From assembly GCA_964247055.1 (NCBI GenBank), contig OZ176051.1, positions 3,472,001-3,536,000 of the forward strand: a DNA stretch of 64,000 bases. Direction: 5' to 3'. The DNA comes from Paragordius varius. Its lineage: Eukaryota > Nematomorpha. Numbering within the stretch: the first letter of the stretch is position 1; each line of letters opens with the position of its first letter. Of this stretch, positions 45,440 to 56,984 are shown piece after piece. The notes under the pieces were generated by a model. It was not told the DNA's origin and did not search any database. It saw only the letters and a program-made list of their open reading frames with translations. The translations under genes were made by a program, and so were the position numbers.

Positions 45440-47850
45440 TAAGTTCATATAGAAGGGGATTGGAACAGCAAAGTTGGTAGAGGTAGAGTGGATCAAATAG
45501 TCGGGCCATATGGATTGGGAGAACGAAACGAGGCCGGGGAAGCACTGATCAATTTTTGTCAAGAAAATGAGATGATGATAACCAACACATGGTTTCCACA
45601 ACACAATAGGAGGTTATACACATAGACCTCTCCATGTGGTAAATATAAGAATCAAATTGATTACATATCCTCAAAAATGGAAAAGCTCTATAATCGATAC
45701 CAAAACAAGCAAAAGCAGCGATTGCTCTAGCGATCATGAGCTTCTAATAACCAAAATCAAACTTAAAATAATTAAAAATAAGGATAAACAGATATACAGA
45801 TATGACACTCGGAACATTCCAAATAGTTTTAGAACAGAAACCAAAGATAGATTAGGAAGATTGGACAATGGATGTAGCTCAGAACAATTATGGGGAACGA
45901 TAAAAAATGTTGTTAATGAAGTGGCAAAAGAAAAAGTGCAGAGAGTAAAGAGGAAAGATAACAAATGGATATCAGAAAAGAGTATAGAGATAGCAGAAAA
46001 GAGGAGAAAAGCTAAATCAAGAGGTGATAATAAAATGGTAAAATTATATAACAAAGAATTTCAACGACAAACAAGGAAGGATTACGAAGATTTTCTTAAT
46101 AAACAATGTCTGGAAGTGGAATTAAATAACAAAAAAGGATTAATGCAACCAATGTTCCAGAAACTGAAGCAAATGACTCATAAACCTTTTATATCATCAC
46201 AAAAGATTAAAAAAGAGAATGGCACCATATTGTGCAAACAAACAGAAGTACGAGAAAGATGGAAGGAATACACCCAAAAACTCTATCAGGCTCCTCAAAC
46301 AAAGGTGTTACAATTAAAAGAAGAAGAACGTGATCCAGATATATTAAGAGAGGAGGTTGAATTAGCCTTAAAACAAATTCCTAACAACAAAGCGATGGGA
46401 TTAGACAATATCCCAATAGAGTTCATAAAAGCTATTCCCGTTGAAAAGTTACACCAGTTATGTCAAAAGGTGTGGGAAACATGTGAGTGGCCAAACGATT
46501 GGGCATCATCTGTATATCTCCCAATATATAAAAAAGGAGATGTACTCCAATGCGAGAATTATCGGAACATATCTCTTATTAGCCACGCTAGTAAGGTCTT
46601 ACTAAAAGTAATACAAAACAGAATGCACAGTATCATACAGACAGAAATACCAGAAAATCAAGCCGGATTTATGAAGGGAAAAAGCACAAGAGACCATATC
46701 TCAAACATGAGAAGGATAATGGAAACATCAAAAGAGTTCCAGAAAGAATTATACATGTGTTTTATTGATTACAGACAAGCATTCGATTCAATTAACTATG
46801 ACTCCTTGTGGGAAACATTAAATTTAATAGGGGTATCGTCTCACTTAATAAGATTGATTAGCTCTCTGTATGTAAAACAAAGAGCGATTATTAGAACACC
46901 AGCGGGGGACACAGACGAAATACCAATCTTGAAAGGAGTCACACAAGGGTGTTGCTTATCCCCTTATCTGTTCAAGTGCACAGAAATGATAATGAGGAAG
47001 TTGGATGGTAAAAATATTGGAGTAAGAATAGGAGGGAGAACAATCAATAATTTAAGGTTTGCAGACGATACCACTCTTATAGCTGAAAGTGCAAATGATT
47101 TGAAGGAATTGATTGAAGAGATTCGAAAGGAAAGTTTGAGGTATGGTCTTAGGCTTAATACTAACAAAACCAAAATATTATGTACAGGAAAAAAGCCTAC
47201 AATTATAATAGAAGGAGTAGAAATAGAAATAGTTAAACAGTTAACGTTTTTGGGCGCAATAATTTCAGAGGATGGGTCTTCAACTCCTGACATCAGAAAG
47301 AGAATAGGATGGGGTAGAGAAGCGATGACCAAATTAATAAATATTTGGAAAAACAAAAGCGTAGGAGTTGAAACCAAAAAAAGATTACTCTACTGTTTCG
47401 TTCTCCCGGTCACCACATATGGATGTGAGAGTTGGACTCTCAGAAAAAAGGACAAAGAAAGGCTCATGGCTTTTGAAAGGAGTTGCTGGCGTAGGATGCT
47501 AGGATACACCTGGAAGGATAAAATTAAGAATGAAAATCTAACTACAGAAATAAAACCTAAAACAAACATCATGGAGATAATTCTAAAAAGAAAGTTAACA
47601 TATTTTGGTCATGTCATGCGATCGAATTCTCTGGAGAAAGATACAATGTTTGGGAAGGTAGAAGGGCAAAGGAAACGAGGCCGACCACCGATGAGGTGGT
47701 TGGATATGATAAAAGAAGAGACCAAAATGACACTGAAAGAGCTCAATATAGCGGTTAAAGATAGAAAAAAATGGAAAGAAATAGTTAAAACTATATCCAA
47801 AAAGTCGTTTACGACTTAGGAAAAACCAACCAACCTAAATACTTCAGTCC
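45440..47850 (+). mobile_element. 5'-truncated non-LTR retrotransposon (LINE)
   Basis: It begins within the apurinic-type endonuclease domain (EGDWNSKVGRG, then GLGERNEAGEALINF, ITNTWF and QIDYIS), so the 5' untranslated region and the first part of the endonuclease are missing. The endonuclease segment has a TAG at 45623-45625 and changes frame near 45670. From 45636 the reverse-transcriptase frame is open to 47819. The 3' tail reads TTAGGAAAAACCAACCAACC, with no long poly-A. The type resembles the endonuclease-reverse transcriptase LINEs common in invertebrates (RTE or CR1/jockey-like); I cannot fix the clade by eye. Confidence 0.85.
45636..47819 (+). CDS. LINE reverse transcriptase (ORF2 3' part), 727 codons
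   Basis: Copies the LINE RNA at the target site. The frame opens inside the end of the endonuclease domain (CSSDHELLI keeps the SDH motif). The reverse-transcriptase palm follows: NKAMGLDNIPIEFIK, NYRNISLISHASKVL, QAGFMKGKSTRDH, FIDYRQAFDSINY, GVTQGCCLSPYLF and the catalytic FADD box (LRFADDTTLI, about residue 472). The C-terminal part has RRMLGYTWKDKI, LTYFGHVMR and GQRKRGRPPMRWLD, typical of this LINE group. The frame is long and uninterrupted, suggesting recent insertion, though the endonuclease upstream is broken. The ATG at 45636 is only the first in frame. Confidence 0.9.
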   Translation: MVNIRIKLITYPQKWKSSIIDTKTSKSSDCSSDHELLITKIKLKIIKNKDKQIYRYDTRNIPNSFRTETKDRLGRLDNGCSSEQLWGTIKNVVNEVAKEKVQRVKRKDNKWISEKSIEIAEKRRKAKSRGDNKMVKLYNKEFQRQTRKDYEDFLNKQCLEVELNNKKGLMQPMFQKLKQMTHKPFISSQKIKKENGTILCKQTEVRERWKEYTQKLYQAPQTKVLQLKEEERDPDILREEVELALKQIPNNKAMGLDNIPIEFIKAIPVEKLHQLCQKVWETCEWPNDWASSVYLPIYKKGDVLQCENYRNISLISHASKVLLKVIQNRMHSIIQTEIPENQAGFMKGKSTRDHISNMRRIMETSKEFQKELYMCFIDYRQAFDSINYDSLWETLNLIGVSSHLIRLISSLYVKQRAIIRTPAGDTDEIPILKGVTQGCCLSPYLFKCTEMIMRKLDGKNIGVRIGGRTINNLRFADDTTLIAESANDLKELIEEIRKESLRYGLRLNTNKTKILCTGKKPTIIIEGVEIEIVKQLTFLGAIISEDGSSTPDIRKRIGWGREAMTKLINIWKNKSVGVETKKRLLYCFVLPVTTYGCESWTLRKKDKERLMAFERSCWRRMLGYTWKDKIKNENLTTEIKPKTNIMEIILKRKLTYFGHVMRSNSLEKDTMFGKVEGQRKRGRPPMRWLDMIKEETKMTLKELNIAVKDRKKWKEIVKTISKKSFTT

Positions 47851-47973
47851 AAAAATTATCACTAAATATATCATAACCTACTTATAAAAGGAAACAATAT
47901 TTTTAAAAAAAATTAATATATGGGCTCCGAAAGTCCCAAATTATTTTCTCTTCTAAATGAGTTAGTTCTTTAA

Positions 47974-48385
47974 CATTAAATTATAACACGTCCATTTCAG
48001 GCTTTCGATTCGAATGGGGGTAGTTAGATACCTCAGGTTTTATTAAACACTACAAAAAATTTAAAATGAATTGAAATGGCAAATTGCACTTACCTAACAT
48101 TAATGAACCGAAGTATAAAAAAAATCATTTATTAAGACTTGATATTACCTATCTTAAGGTAACGCCTAAAGGTAAAAATTTGATCAACATGACATGTGTG
48201 CATTAGCTAAATTTGAAAATAATAAATAAACCTCTTTTTCTGTACCCATCAATGTTTGTAATGTAAAAAATAGCTTTAAAATTATATAAACACTATTTGC
48301 AAAAACATTGATAAAAATGGTGTTGAAGTAGTTTGATCTTTTTATTAAAACTTAATTTTAATTAGATAATTCGGCTAATTTATAT
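47974..48385 (+). mobile_element. TTAA MITE copy d, truncated
   Basis: Begins TTAA-CATTAAATTATAACACG, then GATTCGAATGGGGGTAGTTAGATACC. It runs about 410 bp and stops where the tandem-monomer block starts (near 48385). The missing right end is not found on the far side of that block. Confidence 0.6.
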
Positions 48386-48389
48386 AATT

Positions 48390-50805
48390 TACCAGTGTAA
48401 ATCTCGTGCTGCTACCAGCCCGAGGAAGTCATTCGGACTTCCGGGGGGGGGGGGCTATTTGAAAAAAGGGACAATAAAATGATTCACACGTAGATTATTC
48501 GAAACATTAATCAAAAGTGTCAAAACGTTCATACTCATATATTGTTTACTGGTGTAAAGGCCCCAAATTGACGGCTACGGAAAAAACCGCTATACTATAA
48601 TTTTTACTTTTTTGAAAGTAATATTTAATTTTATTTAACTCGTATGGCTTCTTAAGTTATTTTAAAATTGGCTCCAAAGCCACGACATTTTTGTATGGCG
48701 TCTCAGTTTTAAACCGGTAGACCCCTACCCATAGACCTATATGGAAAAAGCACTAAGTTTAATTTTTTGCCTTTATATGGAAAATTGGAATCATCTTTGA
48801 AACCATCGTTTCATAAGTTATTCGAAAAAATACCTCAACACTAAATAATCGTTATTTGATGGCGTATATTTAGGGCATAAAGGCCCCCAAATTAACGGGT
48901 AATAAATAAAGGCCTAACCTTAATTTTTACCTAATTACGGGTAATATTTCGAACTTTAAATGAGCTCATACGGCATAAGTTTTAAATTAATTTTAAAAGA
49001 ACGCATCTATATAGTGGCACAGATTTTGGCGGGTAGCTTCTTACCCAGAGGCATGTATAAAAAAGCGTCGGGCATAATTTTTGTCTTTATATGGGGAATA
49101 TCTGGAATCATAATGTCCATGTGCTCCTTTAAGTTCTTGGAAACATGGCTCCAAGAAAAAATTGTTCTATGGCGGCGATTTTTCAGGCGTAAAACTTTTC
49201 TTAGCGACTCATTGGAATAAACCCCTATACTAAAATATTTTAAGAGGTAAAAATGATTTTAGGTCTATATTGAACTTACATAGTCTCATATGTTTTATGA
49301 AATTTGGCTCCAAAGACATGCTGTATCGATATAAAGACGCATTTTTGCACTATAGTCCCCTCAGAGCCTATTTAACCGCTAGTTTAAAAAATCCGCTCGA
49401 ATTTAATTTTTGCCTTTTTACGGGTAAATTTCAGGCCCTTATAAAACTTATTTGGCCTGATTTCTGAAAATTAACTTCTAAAACACGCAATTTTGATATG
49501 GTGGCGCAATTTTAGGCTGATAGCTCCCTACGCAGAGGCCAATATAAAAAAGACGTTCGATAATATCTTTTGCCTTTATGCTCTTAATAGTTTATGGAAG
49601 AATGGCTTCAAAACCAAATAATAGTTCAATAATAGCGCATTTTTTGGGGCGTAAAGGGCTTAATTAACGGCTAATTTTAAAAACTGCTCGACTTATATTA
49701 TTGTCTTTTTTCGGGTAATATTTTAGACACGGATTGAACTCATATGGCATGATAGGTTTTTTAAAATTTAGCCCCATAGGCACATCGATAAAACGGATCA
49801 GTTTTTAGCGGGTAGCTCCTTACCCGGCACAATATAAAAAAAAACGCACGACTAAAGTTTTTGCCTTTTAACAGGGAATACCTTGAATCCTTATTGAATT
49901 TTTACGGTATCATACCTTGGGCGAAAAATAGATTCAAAAAATTATTTTTGTGGACTTATTTTTAGAAAAAGTGACATTTTACGGAAGAGTGGGTTAAAAA
50001 GGGCCTAAATTAAAAAAGCGAGCCGACTATGTTGGGGGCAATCGAAAAAAAGTAAAAGAAACCGAATGGTCCAACACGTTTTGGAAAATTGTCTCAACAC
50101 GATTTTTGTGGACTTGTTTTCAAAAAAACCCGTTTCTTTACACGGAGTGGGCTCTAACTGGGGGCCTAATTCAAAAAACGGGCGGAGCTAGTGTCGGGCC
50201 ATTCATTAATGATTATATTTTTGTTATTTGGATTTGAATGGGTTTACCGGTTTTCCGGAAACATATCACAAAGCCACACGACGAATCAGTTTTTAGCGGG
50301 TAGCTCCTTACCTAGCAACTATTATCAAAGAAACACTTGACTAAAATTTTTGCCTTTTAACAGGGAATACGTGAAATCCATATTGAATTTTTACGGTCTC
50401 ATACCTAAGGCGAAAAATAGATTTAAAAAAATTATTTTTGTGGACTTTGTTTTTTGAAAAAATGGCATTTTACGGGGGGAGCGGGTAAAAAGAGGGCCTA
50501 AATTAAAAAGCGAAACGAATATGTTCGGCGCTATCGAAAATAAGTAAACAAAAATTATATTTGAAATTGAATGGTCCAACACGTTCCTCAGAAAATTGTC
50601 TCAAAGACACGATTTTTGTGGACTTCCGTTTTCAAAAAAACGCGTTATTCACACGGGGTGGGCCCGAACTGGGGGCCTATTTCAAAAAAGGGCGAAGCTA
50701 TTGTCGGGGCATTCATTAAAGATTATATTTTTTCGAAGTTTGGATTTGAATGGGTCTACCGGTTTTCCGGTACCAGATCACAAAGCCAGCATTTTCCATT
50801 TTTAT
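48390..50805 (-). repeat. Degenerate tandem-monomer block, copy 2 (reverse)
   Basis: Starts at GTAAATCTCGTGCTGCT..GAAGTCATTCGGACTTCC followed by a G-run, and ends at GATCACAAAGCCAGCATTTTCC. It is the longest copy. The outer unit (CACGATTTTTGTGGACTT..GGGTCTACCGGTTTTCCGG) occurs twice, at about 50095-50270 and 50610-50790. Several open frames of 60-105 codons across it are not genes. Confidence 0.75.
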
Positions 50806-52280
50806 AAATATATAGATAAAACAATAAATATTAATTACATGTATCAAAAAAATTTATTTAATGTATCATTTATGAAACATATTAATCATTTAGTCAATTG
50901 TAATCACCAGTGATATGGTTGGAATGCAGAAGCCAAAAATAATTCCCCGCAATTTAACTATGGTCTCATTAAGGGCCTCAATAGCATTTTCCGACGAAGA
51001 TTATTTTCAGGTTCTTTTTCGGGAACGAAATCTATTATATATTTCAACATAAATAAAGGGTGGGGATTATTAAAGTATTTACTATCGAATATTTATAACG
51101 AATGTAAAAAATCGATTTTATAAAAAATTTTTTTTAAATTAGTATGCTGGTAAATCAGACGTTTGGCGCTTAATTGAGGTAAGTAGGGGTCGATTGTACA
51201 GAAAAAGTTATTTTTTATTAAGTAAATACCAACGTAACAAATGAGTAAAAAATACAAACATCCAAAATAATGGGATGATTTGTGAGATTTTAAAAGAGTG
51301 TTTATATTATAATTCTTAAATCGGAATCAAAGGAACCGTACTTAAACAATTAAACATTTACGTCGTAAAGCATAAGACTCGGTATTATCTTTTTTAAATT
51401 AAAACCGGTCCGCTTCTTAAAAATTACTTATAGAATTGCTTTTACATAGATGAAATAGTTTATATTTTGTAGTCATATATATATTTTTTATATTTTCACA
51501 TATATAAATTCAACTAACAACGCACATTGGTGAAAATTAAATTTTTTTGCGAAAATTTACATTTCAAATCACATAATTGATATTGATTTAGAAGACCTTT
51601 GGTTGCCACAATCGTAAATACTAAAACATTTACATTATTAAATTTTTCATAGTTACAATGGATAATTACTTGACATCTTGCGTTATATGATTGAAAAAAA
51701 ACGGATTTGTTTGGCAAATTATTTTATCAACTATCAGATTTTATGGATACTGCTTAGCAGGTTTTAAATAATATTTAAGAATGCAGTTTTTCTGAGAAGT
51801 GCTTTTTCAATAGCTTGATTTTCGATTGGCGAATATCTAAATTGCATATTTGATAGTTCATGTGAAGCATAGTAAAATGTCTTTACATTTGCTTTTTTAG
51901 ACGAAGCCACGGTGGAGTTGCATATCAAACAAATACATTTATCATTATTAGTTATAAAAAAAATCTTCTTCCATTCATTTCTAATAACGTGATATTTTAT
52001 TAATTTACCTTATATTTTTAATCATACAAAAATATAAGGTTAGAGGATACCAGCTTCTGTTTTGTTGTTAAATTTAACATCACAAATAATTTAAAGTTCG
52101 AATAAAATACATGTGATTAAATAAATATATTAATGATAAGTTAACTTATTAAATATAAATTTTTGTTAATGAGTAAATTTTTTCAAACACAAAATAAAAC
52201 AATATGAATTTTGTGGAATAAAATTTTTAAAAACTATTTTTTTTCTTTTTTTAAACCGCGGTCGACTGTTTGGCCACCCC
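50806..52280. other. AT-rich region, nothing recognised
   Basis: No exon or repeat family identified. Short frames such as 51514-51717 (-) look random. Confidence 0.35.
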
Positions 52281-52283
52281 TGC

Positions 52284-52512
52284 TGTATACTTTTATTTGG
52301 TAATAAATTAAAAAATTTGTGCAAGTCAAAAAATATTTGTGAAAGAATTAAAAAAAAACAATAGCTGTAAGATTTTCGTCGCCTTTCACCCACACTTATT
52401 TATTTTTTTATAATAAATATCATAGTTTTCGTTATTGTTTTTTCCATTTTTAACAAATATTTTTTACAACTTGCACAACTTTTTTTATGTTAGTACCAAA
52501 TAAATGTATACA
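52284..52512. mobile_element. MITE with TGTATAC ends
   Basis: Inverted ends of about 60 bp: TGTATACTTTTATTTGGTAA and, on the other strand from the right, TGTATACATTTATTTGGTAC. Inner words TTGTGCAAGT and AAAAAATATTTGT are shared. The length is about 229 bp and no ORF is seen. The TA-rich tips would fit a Tc1/mariner-type element, which is tentative. Confidence 0.6.
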
Positions 52513-53441
52513 CCACTGTAATCATTCCTTATTTGAGCCTGCATACTGATATTGACATTTAAAATTAAAAATTGGCATTGAATAATAATATATCTTGAGA
52601 ATTCTAATTTCCAAAAAGCTCTTTAATTATAAAGTAATGAATTGAATGATTAGTTAATTGATAATTTATAGATTATAAGACCCATGGCGATAGATTAATC
52701 AATGATGTCATTAAACAGTTATAGTGATATCATCCGTTTTGAGTTGTTGTGTTATGTCATTAAATAATAGTGGAATCATCCATATTGGAAGTTATTTCTT
52801 CCATTGCATTGCTATTTCAATTATTAACTATTTGACGACTATATTTCCAATAATTATTGTAACTTGAATTAAAATTGACCCTCGGAAAAATGTATCAATT
52901 TTTGATTGAAACAGAGATTTAGTATTCCAGCTTTCATATGCGAAAATAATACAATTTGTTACGGCATCGTTCATGGTTTTATTAATTTTAGACAGAAAAA
53001 AATAATTCCCAATGGTTTTAAAAAATATTTGGATTAAATGATGTTTTATTTTTCATGTTTATGATTGAGTCCAGGGAAAATCATAAAAAATTAATTCACA
53101 AAATACCAGTTTTGGATTACTTTTATAGGCTAAAATTTTTTAATTAAAAAAAATACATTGTGAAAAAATCAAAATGCGCCTGAGCTGGTCTCCTCTATAT
53201 AGCAAGCTTGTAATAAAACAGTATTTTTAAGTAATTTCAACTTAATTTATATATTCAATTTATACATAAAAAAATTTAAACGATAAATAATTATAGTTTA
53301 CTGGTTAATAAATGCAAAAATAATAAAATCAAATTTATATATACTTAAAATACTACATACATTTAGTATTAATCATTTAATTGACCCAGAGTTGTTTAAA
53401 ATTAACCAACAATCAATAGTTGTTTTACTATAAATATATTT
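52513..53441. other. AT-rich region, nothing recognised
   Basis: No supported feature between the MITE and the Cys-rich ORF. Confidence 0.35.
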
Positions 53442-54026
53442 TTATACGATTTTTGTTAATATACCCTCGTCGTTTTCGCTAACGATGTTAAGATCTATAT
53501 TTTCTTTTGATGACTTGGGCGGTGGCTTTTGATTATCCATTATCGGTCTGGGAGCAGATTCTAGATCGGGATATACTAATGTTTTGGTCAAAATACGCGT
53601 TGCAAGGGTCTTATTATCCATCATACAAAACAAACAATCTAATAAATAAAAAAAATAATTACCATTTATGTGATTTTTCGGGATTCGCCAAACCATCGGT
53701 ATAGTAAAGGGAAAGCGCACGTTCTTATTCTTTTTCCACCTGTACAATGTAATATTACATAATGTGCATATATTAGGCGGAGCCCATGTCTTTTTATAGT
53801 CAGCTAATTTGTCTTTGAAGTAGGATTCGTACATAGAAATGATGGAGGAGTTGATTGCAAACATACTGGATTTTTTGTGAATTTTTCCACATATATAGCA
53901 GAATCGTTCTCTACTTATTTTACAAAGCCTGGTCCGACCTTTAAAAATTAAAACTAACATACTTTTATTTTGTAGGATATAGGCGGGAACCTCATAACCC
54001 TCCATGTGGTCAGTTTTAAAATGCAC
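53442..54026 (-). CDS. Cys-rich protein of a repeated animal family, function unknown
   Basis: The 194-codon frame contains FCYICGKIHKK, then YESYFKDKLADYKKTWAPP, ICTLCNITLYRW, PFTIPMVWRIPKNH, DCLFCM, TLVYPDLESAPRPI and a Lys/Pro/Asp-rich tail. The order CxxC, WAP, CxxC, MVWRxPKNH, DCxFC and YPxLxSAxRP matches a zinc-finger-like module that I recall from many multicopy uncharacterised proteins of arthropods and Hydra. The Cys pairs probably bind zinc (inference). Removing a 24-nt intron (53639-53662) restores the family spacing PKNHxxDC. The true start is uncertain: ATG codons lie at 54024-54026 and further in, and more exons may lie upstream. It could be a host gene or a piece of a multicopy element. 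Confidence 0.6.
   Translation of the reverse strand: MHFKTDHMEGYEVPAYILQNKSMLVLIFKGRTRLCKISRERFCYICGKIHKKSSMFAINSSIISMYESYFKDKLADYKKTWAPPNICTLCNITLYRWKKNKNVRFPFTIPMVWRIPKNHINGNYFFYLLDCLFCMMDNKTLATRILTKTLVYPDLESAPRPIMDNQKPPPKSSKENIDLNIVSENDEGILTKIV
53639..53662 (-). other. Probable 24-nt intron in the Cys-rich ORF
   Basis: GTAATT..TTTATTAG with a T-rich centre. It is a multiple of three without a stop, so it hides as eight extra residues between PKNHIN and CLFCM. Removal gives PKNHINDCLFC, the spacing I recall for the family. Confidence 0.65.
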
Positions 54027-54213
54027 ACAAAAAATATCATGATGTATTTCTCAGAAAAATGTATTAGGATTCTTATGTGCTTTTTTCAAGCATTATGAGT
54101 GATATATGAATATAAAACCACTTTTCTGGTAAACTAGTCCCTTTCGTACCATGGCAAAATTTGTGAACGTTATATCAAATATATATCTTTGACAAAAACC
54201 ACTTGTGCATTAA

Positions 54214-54730
54214 CACTTACATACAAGACATTCATTTCAGCCCTTCGATTCAAATTGGGGTAGTTAGATACCCGAGGCTTTAAATATTTAATATGGATGA
54301 ATCGAAACCAGGGCAAAAGTTTGCAATTATATAACATTAAAATACCTAAATAAAAAGAAATTATTCAAGAATACTTAATATTACTTATTTATATAAAATT
54401 TAAATTTAAAGATTTAGTCAACGAGACATGTTTGTATTGCGAAATATAAAATTAATAGAAAATATCCCACTTTTTTTGTTTCTAGCAATATAAGATGTGA
54501 TTTTAAAAAATTACCTTAAATTTAGCCTTAGAATTAAATATACGCGATATTTTGCAAAAATCTTATAAAATAAAAATGGCGTCGGAGTAGTTTAATCGAA
54601 CTTTTTCAAAAGCAAATCATTTTTATACTAGAAGCATAAATTTAAATTGGAACCGTTTCTTTCAATGTTTTTTTAAAAATATTAACTTTAATATAGTTTG
54701 GGGTATTTTGATCCAATTTGAATCGAAGTG
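54214..54730 (+). mobile_element. TTAA MITE copy e
   Basis: Starts TTAA-CACTTACATACAAGACATTCATTTCAG and ends AATTTGAATCGAAGTG-TTAC. 517 bp, same inner words as copy a. It lies just beyond the 5' side of the Cys-rich ORF. Confidence 0.7.
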
Positions 54731-54889
54731 TTACACAGTGCACACCGAATATCCTGATGGAGAGATAAGTGCATCAATATTTTTATTGTGCTTTTATTCA
54801 ACCTTAGATACTTATAGCACAAATAATTTAATTACCTTTACTAACCATAATATACATTTACTGTCTGTTGCATATAAGATTTAAAAAAA

Positions 54890-55005
54890 ATTGTGGAAAA
54901 AATGATCGTAGTAGGTTTAAGATAAGGATTTTTTACAATTATACCTTTAATTTTTTTAAAAAATGCGCCTAAAAGGCTAAAGAAAGCACATTTTTAAACT
55001 CAGAT
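54890..55005 (+). repeat. Dispersed repeat with AATGCGCCTAAAAGGCTAAAG core
   Basis: Reverse-orientation relative of 9655-9770: AAGGATTTTTTACAATTATA followed by AATGCGCC and the GGCTAAAGAAAGCACATTTTTAAAC run. It ends directly against TTAA MITE copy f. Confidence 0.5.
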
Positions 55006-55008
55006 TAA

Positions 55009-55183
55009 CACTTGGATACAACACATTCATTTTAGTCCTTCGATTAAAATTGGGGTAGTTGGATACCCCAGGCTTGTTTAAATAAATATTTTAAAAAATA
55101 TGGAAGGAATCGGAACCATGGCAAAATTATGCACTTATATAACCTTAATAAACCGAAATATATAAAAAAATTTATTCAAAAAA
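55009..55183 (+). mobile_element. TTAA MITE copy f, left part only
   Basis: Starts TTAA-CACTTGGATACAACACATTC and continues for about 175 bp as in copy a, then runs straight into copy g. Its right part is absent. Confidence 0.7.
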
Positions 55184-55728
55184 CACTTGGATACAACAAA
55201 TTTATTTTAGTCCTTCGATTCAAATTGAGGTAGTTAAATACCCCAGGCCTGTTTTAAATTAAATTCTCCAAAATATATGGAAGGAATCGAAACCATGACA
55301 ACATTTTGCACTTATATAACATTAATAAACCGAAATATATAAAAAAAATTATTCAAAAATACTTGATATTACTTATTTTAAGCTAAAACCGAAAACTAAA
55401 AATTCAGTCAACATGACATATGTGCAATGGTAAAATTGAAAAATTTCTATCAATGTTAAATGTGATTTAAATAAAAATTAGCTTTAATTTTACCCTTAAA
55501 AAAAAATAATGCGATATTTTTCAAGAATGTGTAAAATTAAAATGGCGTTGAAGTAGTTTGACATGAAACTTTTTTAAAAAAACTAAATTTTATTTAAATA
55601 TTTTGGCATATTTATATTTCTATTACGATAGAAGCATAAATTTAAAGTGGCACCGTTTCATTCAGTAGTTTTTTAAAAATCTTTAATTAAGTCTGGTGTA
55701 TTTAGATATCCCAATTTCAATCTAAGTG
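55184..55728 (+). mobile_element. TTAA MITE copy g, abutting copy f
   Basis: Left end CACTTGGATACAACAAATTT, right end TTTCAATCTAAGTG-TTAA. About 545 bp. No TTAA precedes its left end, so the f-g junction is not a simple insertion. Confidence 0.7.
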
Positions 55729-56984
55729 TTAAAAGCAAACCAAAAGCTTTTTCAAAGATTTTTTAAAATTTTATACTAGTGTAAGCCTAATAATTATATT
55801 AAAATAATTTATATGATTTTTAAATTAGTAAGTCTATGAAAATTTTTGACTCATTTGAGGGTTGAAAATTTTGACCATATAAACCCAAATAACTTCTACA
55901 TCTAATTGATTTAAATGACTATTATAATTTGAAAGATACAGTTTTTTGAGCTCTTTCGAATGATATATAATACATGGCTTCATATCTATAACTTTTAATT
56001 TGAATTTTGAGTTTAATATTAAATCGGGGCCAAAAATTATTGATAAACTTTACTATCAAAAAATTCTTAGGCGTTAGACCATTTTTTTAGATATATTATT
56101 TATATACTTTAATGATATAAATTTTAAAATTACAAGAATGGCACTTAAAAAAGTCAATATTTGTTGTCTAGTGTTATCAATGGGTGGATCCGAGAGCGAT
56201 AATCGGACATTATACTGAATAAAGGAGCTGATGAAACAATGTTAATTTAACCAGGTTGTCTCTTCTAATTAAACAGTGCAAAGTAAAAAAGGTTCTGATA
56301 TTATGTATATTGTGATAGGAAAATCTATCAGTACTTTTGGTTTTGTTCCTTAGAAGTTATTTCAAAAATCTTTATGAAGAATTATTTTGGTGTAAGCTGG
56401 ATAGCTTATTTTAAAAAAAAATATAATTTACTACATATAAAAGACAAAGTTTTATACATATCAACTTTTAATTTTTAGATTTAGGCTGCAAAAATCCCAA
56501 ATTTTTGGACCCATTGGAAATGAACTTTTTCTCGCAAATATATTGAGAGTAAAAAATTATATATGATAGATTGTGGAATGATATTCTTGAGAAAATGAAT
56601 ATTTGTTGGAAAAATAAATTAGATTTTTTCTTAAAACTCATTTTACATTTTAACTAAATTTCAGTACAAACTATTTTATATTTATATTTATATGTGTGTG
56701 TGGTGATAGAAATGTTCAGCATAATCGAATTATAGGGAAAAAGTGTACTTATTATATTTTAAAGTTTTTTAAACCGTTTTCACCGTGCTCTAAAATATCA
56801 TGAAATAGGGTTCATCAAAATTGAGCTAAAAATTAAATTTATAAACTATAGTGCATTAAAATTCTTTTTGAAATAATAATCTACCATATATTAATTATTC
56901 TTAAAATCTCTATTAAAAAGAGTTCTCTTCAAGACCCCATACAAGATTTTATTGATAATCTAATGATTTATCTATACATTTATA
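55729..56984. other. AT-rich region, nothing recognised
   Basis: No exon, RNA gene or known repeat identified between the MITE cluster and the third monomer block. Confidence 0.35.

Noticed and set aside
46964-47377. 137-codon frame antisense to the LINE
   Set aside because: Shadow of the reverse-transcriptase frame.
48960-50913. Several frames of 65-105 codons in the monomer block
   Set aside because: Repeat-derived; the same frames are not conserved in the other two block copies.
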